From positions 1 through 64,000 of the forward strand of contig NZ_JACLAW010000010.1 of assembly GCF_014230315.1 (NCBI RefSeq): a stretch of 64,000 nucleotides of DNA, read 5' to 3'. The DNA is from Novosphingobium flavum. Its GTDB lineage: Bacteria > Pseudomonadota > Alphaproteobacteria > Sphingomonadales > Sphingomonadaceae. Numbering within the stretch: position 1 is the first letter of the stretch; the number at the start of each line of letters is the position of its first letter. The notes beneath the pieces were generated by a model. It saw nothing but the letters and a program-made list of their open reading frames with translations. It was not told the origin of the DNA and made no database searches. A program made the position numbers and the translations under genes. Shown here piece after piece: positions 1 to 7,514 of the stretch.

Positions 1-1
1 C

Positions 2-457
2 CCGGCCCCGATGCGGGCGGGCAGCGCCCCGGCACGCGGCCACGCGGCGCCGGGCCGCGCCCAGCCCGAGCGCACGCCGCGCCCGGCGAGCGCAGAACTG
101 CGCAATCCCGGCCCGGCCAAGCCAGGCATGGCCAAGTTGGCAAGATCGGCCCCGCGCCGCCCCGAGCCGGAGGACGCCGCCTCCAATCCGCGCGGGCAGG
201 CCCGGCGCGGTGACGCCCGGCACGGTGAGGCCCGTCGCGGCGAAACCCCGCGCAGTGACGAAGCCCGCAAGTCCCCCCGCCCGCAGCGGCGGGGCGATGA
301 CGATGGCGGAAAGCTGATTACCCGGTCGGAACTGTCGCGCGGGGCCCGCCCGCCGCGCGGCAATGCCGCGCCCGGCAAGACCCCGCCTCGCGGCGCTCCG
401 CCCTCACGCAGCGGCCCGGGCAAACCTGCCGGCAACCGGAAGGGCCCCCGCAAGTGA
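2..457 (+). CDS. C-terminal tail of a probable RsuA/RluB-type pseudouridine synthase (5' partial)
   Basis: Only the last ~150 codons are in the window. The visible protein is basic, low-complexity Arg/Pro/Ala/Gly sequence ending GPRK, with repeated ARRGDARHGEAR-like units and no catalytic domain. Such tails are common on the large-subunit rRNA pseudouridine synthase that often lies directly upstream of rsmD in sphingomonads, so the assignment is inference from the neighbour and the tail composition. The stop codon overlaps the GTG start of rsmD by four bases (GTGA), which indicates one operon with translational coupling. Any other protein with a disordered basic tail, for instance another RNA-binding protein, would fit equally well. 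Confidence 0.5.
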   Translation, partial: PAPMRAGSAPARGHAAPGRAQPERTPRPASAELRNPGPAKPGMAKLARSAPRRPEPEDAASNPRGQARRGDARHGEARRGETPRSDEARKSPRPQRRGDDDGGKLITRSELSRGARPPRGNAAPGKTPPRGAPPSRSGPGKPAGNRKGPRK

Positions 458-1026
458 GGATCGTTGCCGGACAATGGCGCGGGCGCAAGCTGACGGCACC
501 GCAGGGCGACACCACGCGGCCGACGGCGGACCGCACGCGCGAGACGCTGTTCTCGATGCTGGTCAGCCGCCTCGGTTCGTTCGAGGGGCTGGCGGCGGCC
601 GACCTCTTCGCCGGTTCGGGCGCGCTCGGGATCGAGGCGCTTTCGCGCGGGGCGGCATCGTGCATTTTCGTCGAGATGGACCCGCCCGCGATCCGGGCGC
701 TGCGTACCAATATCGCCAACCTGCGCGCGCAGGGCCAGTGTGACGTTCGGGCCGGATCGGTCCTCGCGCTCGGCCCGGCCAAGGCCGCGCTCGACCTCGT
801 CCTGCTCGATCCGCCCTATCACTCCAGCGCGGGATCGGTGGCGCTGGACAAGCTGAGGCGCCTCGGCTGGATCGGCGAGGCGACCTGGGTCAGCCTCGAG
901 ACCGCGCACGACGAAGAGCCGAAAGTGAAGGGCTTCGAGGCGGTTGCCGAGCGCAAGGTCGGCAAGGCGCGGCTGACCCTGTTAAAGCTCAAGCCCGCTC
1001 AAGGTTCGAGCAAGGCGGACGAGTAA
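454..1026 (+). CDS. rsmD: 16S rRNA (guanine966-N2)-methyltransferase RsmD
   Basis: RsmD methylates G966 of 16S rRNA in the assembled small subunit, using S-adenosylmethionine. The 190-residue protein has the expected length. It shows the AdoMet-binding loop FAGSG at residues 52-56, the acidic ribose-binding stretch VEMD near 73-76, and the catalytic N-methyltransferase motif DPPY at 119-122. The start is a GTG that overlaps the upstream stop codon (GTGA), the only start keeping the conserved N-terminal RIVAGQWRG. The 3' end overlaps the end of the convergent transporter gene by 28 bp. Identity is secure from the motifs and from the position behind a probable pseudouridine synthase. Confidence 0.93.
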   Translation: MRIVAGQWRGRKLTAPQGDTTRPTADRTRETLFSMLVSRLGSFEGLAAADLFAGSGALGIEALSRGAASCIFVEMDPPAIRALRTNIANLRAQGQCDVRAGSVLALGPAKAALDLVLLDPPYHSSAGSVALDKLRRLGWIGEATWVSLETAHDEEPKVKGFEAVAERKVGKARLTLLKLKPAQGSSKADE

Positions 1027-2306
1027 GGCGCGGATTCCCGCGCCGCCCGCCCGCCGAGCACGCCAAGCAGGGTCAGGGCGCCGGCCGCCGTCAGGAACAG
1101 GCCGACGTAGGCCGTGCCGCCCCGGTCGGCCAGCATTTGCGCCGCGAAAGGCGCCATGGCTCCGCCGACGATGCCGCCAAGATTGAAGGCGAGGCTGATC
1201 CCGGTGTAGCGCACCGGCACGGCATAGAGCGTGGGCAGCCAGGCGCCGAGCGGGCCATAGGCCAGGCCCATCACGAACAGCGCGGCGGCGAGCGTGGCGA
1301 AGACCACCAGCAGCGAACCCGAGCCGAGCCCCGTTCCAAAGACGAGGCCGATCAGCGCGGTCAGCGCCGCGCCCCAGCCAAGCACGGTGCGGGCGGAGGC
1401 CTTGTCTGCCCACCAGCCGGCGACCGCGATGCCGAGCGCGAGGAAGGTGTTGGCGCCGAGCTGGACCGCGAGGAAATGCTCGCGCGGGTAACCCAGCGTC
1501 TTGGTGCCGAACGAGAGCGCGAAAGTGGTGGCGAGGTAGAAGATCGCGAAGCAGGCAACGACGCCTGCGATCCCCGCCAGCACGGCGCCGGGATGATCGG
1601 CGAGCAGGCGGCCGACCGGGACCTTGGGCGGCGGGGCGTGGTCGAGCGCAGCCTTGAACGCCGGGGTTTCCCCGATCTTCAGGCGCACCCATAGGCCGAC
1701 GCCGACGAGGACCGCCGAAGCGAGGAACGGAATGCGCCAGCCCCAGGCGGCGAAGTCCTGCTCCGACAGGCCGAGGCCGAGCAGCAGGAACAAGCCGTTG
1801 GCGCAGAGGAAGCCGAGCGGCGCACCCAATTGCGGCGCGGCGCCGAAGCGCGCTTCCCAGCCCTTGGGCGCGTTCTCCACCGCCAGCAGCGAGGCCCCGC
1901 CCCATTCGCCGCCGAGCCCGAAGCCCTGCCCGAAACGCAGCAGGCAAAGCAGCGCCGGGGCAATCGGCCCTGCCATCGCATAAGTGGGCAGGAAGGCGAT
2001 CAGCAGAGTGGACCCGCCCATCAGCATCAGCGAGGCGACGAGGGTGGACTTGCGCCCGATCCGGTCTCCGAAATGGCCGAAAGCCACGGCCCCCACCGGC
2101 CGCGCGAAGAAGGCGAGGCCGAAGGTCATGAACGACAGCAGGGTCTGCGCCGTGGCGGACTGGGCGGGGAAGAACAGCGGCCCGATCACCAGCGCGGCGG
2201 CGGTCGCGTAGATGTAGAAGTCGTAGAATTCCACCGCCGTGCCAACCAGCGAGGCGGCAAGGATGCGGCGGTGCGCGCGAATGGGGTGAACGGCTGGCTG
2301 GTGCAT
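999..2306 (-). CDS. MFS transporter, metabolite:H+ symporter (MHS) family
   Basis: A 435-residue inner-membrane secondary transporter with about twelve hydrophobic segments. The opening GTAVEFYDFYIY and the loop-2/3 motif HFGDRIGRKSTL are characteristic of the MHS branch (ProP, ShiA and KgtP relatives), which symports organic acids, osmolytes or dicarboxylates with protons. A second hallmark, RFGQGFGLGGEWGGA, follows TM4. The substrate cannot be told from sequence. The gene is convergent with rsmD and overlaps its 3' end; upstream it faces a hairpin (2365-2393) that ends the next minus-strand gene. It appears to be monocistronic. Confidence 0.85.
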   Translation of the reverse strand: MHQPAVHPIRAHRRILAASLVGTAVEFYDFYIYATAAALVIGPLFFPAQSATAQTLLSFMTFGLAFFARPVGAVAFGHFGDRIGRKSTLVASLMLMGGSTLLIAFLPTYAMAGPIAPALLCLLRFGQGFGLGGEWGGASLLAVENAPKGWEARFGAAPQLGAPLGFLCANGLFLLLGLGLSEQDFAAWGWRIPFLASAVLVGVGLWVRLKIGETPAFKAALDHAPPPKVPVGRLLADHPGAVLAGIAGVVACFAIFYLATTFALSFGTKTLGYPREHFLAVQLGANTFLALGIAVAGWWADKASARTVLGWGAALTALIGLVFGTGLGSGSLLVVFATLAAALFVMGLAYGPLGAWLPTLYAVPVRYTGISLAFNLGGIVGGAMAPFAAQMLADRGGTAYVGLFLTAAGALTLLGVLGGRAARESAPYSSALLEP

Positions 2307-2364
2307 GGCGTGGTGGACTTGCCCAGCCGGGGCGCGGTGTCAACCTTGCGCCCCATCAGATAAA

Positions 2365-2393
2365 GGCCGGGACAGGCGCTGCCCGTCCCGGCC
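2365..2393 (-). terminator. Hairpin after the small secreted protein gene
   Basis: A perfect 9-bp inverted repeat (GGCCGGGAC at 2365-2373, GTCCCGGCC at 2385-2393) lies just after the minus-strand stop at 2407 and before the transporter start at 2306. There is no clear U-tract, so intrinsic termination is uncertain. Confidence 0.5.
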
Positions 2394-2406
2394 CTGCTAC
2401 GCGGGT

Positions 2407-2706
2407 TCAGGAAGCGTGACGCTTCATGTTGCCCGCGCGGCTGCGACCCGGAGCTCCACCTTCGCCGGGATTCTGGCAATTGTCGGTCAGCGCCTTGGTG
2501 CAGACCGGATAGACCTTGTTTTCAGCCGCGGCAGGCGGCGGTGGGAGAGTGTTGTCGACCACGGTCGGGGTCGATTCCGGAATGGTTCCCGCCGGAGCGG
2601 CGTCGGCCGGCACTTCGACGGACTGGGCCGAAGCAAGCGAAGCGGCGCCCAGCGCACCGGCGGAAAAAGCAAGGGCGAGCGCACCCGGCGTTACGAAGCG
2701 GGTCAT
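2407..2706 (-). CDS. Small secreted protein of unknown function
   Basis: A 99-residue protein with a clear Sec signal peptide, predicted to be cut after ASA at about residue 27. The mature part is Pro/Ala-rich with a short conserved-looking patch holding two cysteines (VCTKALTDNCQNPGEG) and ends in a basic tail. No family was recognised. The two cysteines could form a disulfide in the periplasm. A Shine-Dalgarno-like AGGAGACAGG precedes the ATG on the minus strand. The gene is flanked by a hairpin on its 3' side and is divergent from uvrD, with about 175 bp between the starts. Confidence 0.65.
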   Translation of the reverse strand: MTRFVTPGALALAFSAGALGAASLASAQSVEVPADAAPAGTIPESTPTVVDNTLPPPPAAAENKVYPVCTKALTDNCQNPGEGGAPGRSRAGNMKRHAS

Positions 2707-2863
2707 GTCCTGTCTCCTCGGAGCCGCCCCGGGGGCGACCTTTACCCTTGCCTACGCGCGGGCACCCGGGCCGGTTCCGCCATCCGCGACCAGTGGCAAT
2801 GCAGGTGCGGCGAGCCGACCCGCGCGCTCCGATGGTCGCTCAAGCCTTGCCGAAAGCGTTCAT

Positions 2864-2878
2864 GTTCTCTAGTTGTTC
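2864..2878 (+). promoter_or_regulatory. LexA (SOS) box at the uvrD start
   Basis: An exact GTTC-N7-GTTC (GTTC at 2864-2867 and 2875-2878) ends three bases before the ATG at 2882. This is the alphaproteobacterial LexA consensus and it precedes a DNA-repair helicase. At this base composition about one chance match per window is expected, so position is the main support. Confidence 0.6.
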
Positions 2879-2881
2879 GCA

Positions 2882-5179
2882 ATGTCCTTGCAGCCCGACC
2901 TTCCCGCCACTCACGATGCCCCGGCCTGGCTTGCCCGCCTCAATCCCCCGCAGCGCGAGGCGGTGCTGACCACGGAAGGGCCGGTGCTGATGCTGGCGGG
3001 GGCAGGCACGGGCAAGACGGCGGCGCTGACCGCCCGCCTTGCATGGCTGGTCGAATCGCGCCGTGCCTGGCCGAGCGAGATCCTCTGCGTGACCTTCACC
3101 AACCGGGCCGCGCGCGAGATGCGCGAGCGGGTGGGCCAGCTGATCGGACCCGCGGTGGAAGGGATGCCGTGGCTCGGCACTTTCCACGCCATCGCCGCGC
3201 GGATGCTGCGCCGCCATGCCGAGCTGGTGGGCCTCCAGCCCAATTACACGATCATCGACACGGACGATCAGCTGCGCCTGCTCAAGCAGCTGATCGTGGC
3301 CGAGGGGCTGGATGACAAGCGCTGGCCCGCCCGGCAACTGGCGGGCTGCATCGATCGTTGGAAGAACCGCGGGCTGGGTCCGGCCGACCTCGATGCTGCG
3401 GAGAACGAGGCCTATGCCAACGGCAAGGGCCAGAAGTTCTACCAGCTTTACCAGGACCGGCTGAAGGCGCTGAACGCCTGCGATTTCGGCGACCTCCTGC
3501 TCCACATGCTCAATATCCTGCGCCGGGAGCGCGAGGTGCTGGAGACTTACCGCCAGCGCTTCAAATATATCATGGTCGACGAATATCAGGACACCAACCA
3601 GGTCCAGTACCTGTGGCTGCGCCTGCTCGCGCAAAGCCGCCAGAACATCTGCGTGGTGGGCGACGACGACCAGTCGATCTATTCGTGGCGCGGCGCGGAA
3701 GTGGCCAATATCCTGCGCTTCGAGAAGGATTTTCCCGGCGCCAAGGTGATCCGGCTGGAGCAGAACTATCGCTCCACCCCGCAGATCCTCGCCGCCGCCT
3801 CGGGCCTGATCGGCGAGAACAGCGAGCGCCTCGGCAAGACGCTGTGGACCGAGCTGAACGGCGGCGACAAGGTTCGCGTGATCGGGGTCTGGGACGGACC
3901 GGAGGAAGCCCGCCGCGTGGGCGAGGAGATCGAGCGGCTTGAGCGCGAGGGCGCCTCGCTGAGTCAGGTCGCCATCCTCGTGCGCGCCCAGTTCCAGACC
4001 CGCGAGCTGGAAGACCGCTTCATCCAGATCGGCCTCGCCTACAAGATCATCGGCGGCTTCCGTTTCTATGAGCGGGCCGAAGTGCGCGATGCGCTCGCTT
4101 ACCTGCGCTTGATCGCCCAGCCTTCGGACGATCTCGCCTTCGAGCGGATCTACAACACCCCCAAGCGCGGGCTGGGCGACAAGGCGCTCGAACGGCTGCA
4201 CCGCTATGCCCGCAACCACGGCGTGCCGCTGATGCGCGCCGCGCTGGAAATCTGCGACACGGACGAGCTGGCCGCCCGCGCGCGGAACACGCTGCTGGCG
4301 CTGGTGCGCGATTTCGCCCGCTGGCGCGATGAGGCGGGGCGGCTCAGCCCGGCCGAACTGGTGCGCACCATCCTCGAGGAAAGCGGTTACACCGCCATGC
4401 TCCAGGCCGAACGCAGCACCGAGGCCTCAGGCCGCCTCGAGAACCTTTCCGAGCTTGGCCGGGCGATGGAAGACTACGAGACGCTGGGCGACTTCCTCGA
4501 ACACGTCAGCCTGGTGATGGACAACGACGCGGCCGACGACGTGGAGAAGGTCACGATCATGACCATCCACGCCGCCAAGGGTCTCGAGTTCGACCAGGTC
4601 TTTCTCCCCGGCTGGGAGGAAGGGGTCTTCCCCAGCCAGCGCGCGCTGGATGAAGGCGGCATGGCCAGCCTCGAGGAGGAGCGCCGCCTCGCCTATGTCG
4701 CGATCACCCGCGCGCGGCGGCGCTGCACCATTCTTCATGCCGCCAACCGGCGCATCTACGGCCAGTGGACCAGTTCGATCCCCAGCCGCTTCATCGCCGA
4801 GATCCCGGCCGACCATGTCGACAGCGAGACCACGCTGGCGGGCGGCGCCTCGCTCTGGCGGGCCCAGTGGTCCGAGCGCGACGATCCCTTCGCCTCGGTC
4901 GCCCGCGCCCAGCCCGCCCGCACCATGACCCGCGGCCCCGGCTGGCAGCGCGCTGCTGCCGGTACCTATGACCCGGCGCCCAAACGCATCGCCGAACCGG
5001 GGCGCAGCGCCGCCAGCTTCGCCGCCAAGCCCCGCCTCGACCTGCGGGTGGGGGACCGGGTGTTCCACGAGAAGTTCGGCACAGGCACGATCGCCGTGCA
5101 GGAAGGCAACAAGCTGGAGATCGACTTCGACAGCGCCGGGCGCAAGCGGGTGATCGACAGCTTCGTCAAGCCGGCCTGA
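2882..5179 (+). CDS. uvrD: ATP-dependent DNA helicase UvrD/PcrA
   Basis: A superfamily 1A 3'-5' helicase of nucleotide-excision and mismatch repair. The protein is 765 residues from the ATG at 2882. It has the Q-motif LNPPQREAV (20-28), Walker A AGAGTGKT (39-46), Walker B VDEYQDT (~231-237), the GDDDQSIYSWRGA motif, the motif V region TIHAAKGLEFD, and motif VI YVAITRARR. The C-terminal ~45 residues form the PcrA/UvrD Tudor-like domain (VGDRVFHEKFGTGTI). A TTG nine bases upstream is in frame, but the ATG fits the family N-terminus better. No Shine-Dalgarno is visible; the bases before the ATG are occupied by a LexA box, so SOS control and possibly a leaderless message are likely. Confidence 0.92.
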   Translation: MSLQPDLPATHDAPAWLARLNPPQREAVLTTEGPVLMLAGAGTGKTAALTARLAWLVESRRAWPSEILCVTFTNRAAREMRERVGQLIGPAVEGMPWLGTFHAIAARMLRRHAELVGLQPNYTIIDTDDQLRLLKQLIVAEGLDDKRWPARQLAGCIDRWKNRGLGPADLDAAENEAYANGKGQKFYQLYQDRLKALNACDFGDLLLHMLNILRREREVLETYRQRFKYIMVDEYQDTNQVQYLWLRLLAQSRQNICVVGDDDQSIYSWRGAEVANILRFEKDFPGAKVIRLEQNYRSTPQILAAASGLIGENSERLGKTLWTELNGGDKVRVIGVWDGPEEARRVGEEIERLEREGASLSQVAILVRAQFQTRELEDRFIQIGLAYKIIGGFRFYERAEVRDALAYLRLIAQPSDDLAFERIYNTPKRGLGDKALERLHRYARNHGVPLMRAALEICDTDELAARARNTLLALVRDFARWRDEAGRLSPAELVRTILEESGYTAMLQAERSTEASGRLENLSELGRAMEDYETLGDFLEHVSLVMDNDAADDVEKVTIMTIHAAKGLEFDQVFLPGWEEGVFPSQRALDEGGMASLEEERRLAYVAITRARRRCTILHAANRRIYGQWTSSIPSRFIAEIPADHVDSETTLAGGASLWRAQWSERDDPFASVARAQPARTMTRGPGWQRAAAGTYDPAPKRIAEPGRSAASFAAKPRLDLRVGDRVFHEKFGTGTIAVQEGNKLEIDFDSAGRKRVIDSFVKPA

Positions 5180-5193
5180 AAGCGCAAATATCC

Positions 5194-6294
5194 ATGACAA
5201 TCAGATCAAGCAGACGAAACCTGATCGATCTGACCGGCTTGGCCCTCTCGCTCTACCTCGCATTCGTCATGGGCTTCCGAATGCCCAACCTGTGGAGCGC
5301 GAACTACTATTTGCCGTCATTGCAGGACGGATTCCATCGCCGGATGGTCGTCGGAACGCTGCTCTATCCACTGGGTGATTGGCGCTTCAGATATGCGACC
5401 GCCGCAGCTCTATCGATAATGATCCTCTGCGCACTTCTATCGGCGATCCTGATTTCGGCCTGGCGAGGGGATCGCCGTCAGCGCCTTCTGGTCTGCCTGT
5501 TCCTGCTTGGCCCTGCCGGCGGGTTCCTCTTCCACGAAATCGGCTACTTGGACTTGTTGCTATACCTGATCGCGATCGCCCTGATCGCCTTCACGGGCAA
5601 TGGGTGGCTTTCGAGCGGCCTGCTGGCCGGGACCGTTTTCGTGCATGAAGTGGCTGCCTTCGCGATCATGCCGCTCGTCATCGCGTGCAGGTTCCTGGCC
5701 GATCAGGACTTGCGCAAGGCTGCCCGCTCCGCCGCGATCTGCACTGTTACGGTTGCTTTCTACCTGGCCGTCAACCGCACCGCAGAAGATGCCGTGGTCA
5801 GAACCTTTGTAAGGGTGCTGGCCAGCAAAGCGGACTTCATCCCGCGTTTTGATTTCTGGAAATCCGTTTACCTGCAGGACAACACCCACAATTTCTGGGT
5901 CATCACCGACATGCCGGCATTGATCTGCGCGGCAACCCTGGCGCTTCTGGCCGGTATGGCGGCGGCAGACGGGCAGGACCGCCGCATCCGGGCCCTGAAT
6001 TTCGTCGCCTGCTTCGGCGCAGGCATCGCCCCGCTGCTGATCGGCTTTGTCGGATGGGATACGTCGCGCTGGATCTTCCTGTCCCTGTGCTCGTCGTCGA
6101 CGCTCCTGTTCTGCGCGCGTGTCCGACCAATCAGCTATTACCTGGCCTATGCGCTCATCACATTCTTCATGCTGCTTCTGGTGCCGCTCGACTATTTCGA
6201 CGGATATTCGCCCCGGTCCCGCGCGCCCCGCAGCCAGGTCGATTTCCTCAGCCGAGAACTACCGCGCGAACTGAGGCAACTGCCATCACGGTGA
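5194..6294 (+). CDS. Polytopic membrane protein of unknown function
   Basis: A 366-residue protein with roughly nine to ten hydrophobic segments and short polar loops. It starts 14 bp after the uvrD stop, so co-transcription is possible, although no clear Shine-Dalgarno is seen. The loop SLQDGFHRRM after TM1, the HE and YLDLL pair near TM3-4, and a GWDTSRW motif before the late segments resemble the conserved polar loops of EpsG- or glycosyltransferase-C-like membrane proteins, but no family is claimed. Codon use is less GC-biased than in its neighbours. A role in cell-envelope glycan assembly is only a guess. Confidence 0.7.
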   Translation: MTIRSSRRNLIDLTGLALSLYLAFVMGFRMPNLWSANYYLPSLQDGFHRRMVVGTLLYPLGDWRFRYATAAALSIMILCALLSAILISAWRGDRRQRLLVCLFLLGPAGGFLFHEIGYLDLLLYLIAIALIAFTGNGWLSSGLLAGTVFVHEVAAFAIMPLVIACRFLADQDLRKAARSAAICTVTVAFYLAVNRTAEDAVVRTFVRVLASKADFIPRFDFWKSVYLQDNTHNFWVITDMPALICAATLALLAGMAAADGQDRRIRALNFVACFGAGIAPLLIGFVGWDTSRWIFLSLCSSSTLLFCARVRPISYYLAYALITFFMLLLVPLDYFDGYSPRSRAPRSQVDFLSRELPRELRQLPSR

Positions 6295-6301
6295 GTGCCC
6301 C

Positions 6302-7348
6302 TCAGTCCTTGCCCTTGCCCACGCGCGGCGGGAGGTCGTCGTCGATCGGCTGCTTGACCCGCTTCGGGCAGATTTCCGCGATCTCGGCGAGGCGCTGCTT
6401 CATGTAAAGCTCGCGCATGGCGACGTAGGGATCGGGGCTTTCCTCGCGCAGGCGGTTGAGCTGGCCGTCGATCTCGATCCGGTCGTTGAGCGAATCGATG
6501 ATGCCGGTCGGGATTGCATAGTAGGACTTGTTGAACGGCTTGCCCGCCACCGCAGGGATGAAACCCTTGTCCAGCGTCAGGCCGACGAGGTCGCGCAGGG
6601 TGATCGGGCCGACCAGCGGAAGGAAGAAATAAGGCCCGTTGCCCACGCCGTAACAGGCCAGCGTATTGCCGAAGCCATTGGGCTTGTAGGGCAGGTTGAA
6701 CGGCTTGCGCTTGGCGACGTCGATCAGCCCGGCCACGCCGACGGTGGTGTTGAGCGTGAAGCGCCCCAGTGACTTCGCCGCCCGGCCCGGCTTGAGCTGG
6801 AGGACATAGTTCACGAAGGACACCGGCTCTTCCAGATTGCGCAGGAAATTGCGCAGCCCGTCGCGGACCGGCTTGGGCACGGTCTTCTTGTAGCCCATGG
6901 CGACCGGGCCGACGACGGCCTGATCGACCGCCTGGATGGCCTTGAACGATTCGACGTTGATCCGGGCGAAGGGATCGGTCGGCGACTTGGCCCGCGCCGT
7001 CACCACGATATCGACCTGATCGTCGACCGGCGGGGGGGCCGCCGCAGGATCGCTGGCCGGAACCGTGGCGACGATCGGGGCTGTCGCCGGCCCGGCCGGG
7101 GGAGCGGGCACGGCCGGATCGTTCCCGACCGGTACCGGCGGGACAGCCTGGGCAACGCTTGCGGGGGCCGGCGCGGCCGGAACACTATCAGCCGGCGCAC
7201 TATCAGAGGGAAGCTTGTCAGCCTCGGGTGCCGGTGCGGCGGCCACGGCAGTCGGCGCGGCGGCATCAGGCTGAACCGGCGCGGTAGCCTCGGCCGGAGC
7301 CGCGGCCATGATCAGGAAGGCGAGGGACAGCGCGCTCATGCCCGGCAC
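6302..7348 (-). CDS. mlaA: MlaA/VacJ-family outer-membrane lipid-asymmetry protein
   Basis: MlaA sits in the outer membrane and removes mislocalised phospholipids from its outer leaflet, handing them to the Mla transport system. The MlaA domain covers about residues 120-325, with DPFARINVESFKAIQAVDQAVV at its start, NLEEPVSFVNYVLQ, the conserved GRFTLNTTVGVAGLIDVA stretch, and FLPLVGPITLRDLVG. Two features are unusual: an Ala/Pro-rich linker of roughly 90 residues precedes the domain, and the signal peptide (MSALSLAFLIMAAAPAEA) has no lipobox cysteine although most relatives are lipoproteins. The start is M1 (7348) or M4 (7339). It is convergent with the preceding membrane protein gene, with 7 bp between the stops. 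Confidence 0.88.
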   Translation of the reverse strand: MPGMSALSLAFLIMAAAPAEATAPVQPDAAAPTAVAAAPAPEADKLPSDSAPADSVPAAPAPASVAQAVPPVPVGNDPAVPAPPAGPATAPIVATVPASDPAAAPPPVDDQVDIVVTARAKSPTDPFARINVESFKAIQAVDQAVVGPVAMGYKKTVPKPVRDGLRNFLRNLEEPVSFVNYVLQLKPGRAAKSLGRFTLNTTVGVAGLIDVAKRKPFNLPYKPNGFGNTLACYGVGNGPYFFLPLVGPITLRDLVGLTLDKGFIPAVAGKPFNKSYYAIPTGIIDSLNDRIEIDGQLNRLREESPDPYVAMRELYMKQRLAEIAEICPKRVKQPIDDDLPPRVGKGKD

Positions 7349-7514
7349 CGGATCTTGCCGGACCTGTTCGACTGCTCAGGCAACAACGACCTTTCCCCCT
7401 CACGATGGCGGCCATCGGGCCATTCGCTCGCGCGCGACAATTCGGTGACATATACGTGCCACACCGGATCGGGCAACCGATCGCGGCCTCGGCCCGTCGC
7501 AGCGGCGGAAAAAG

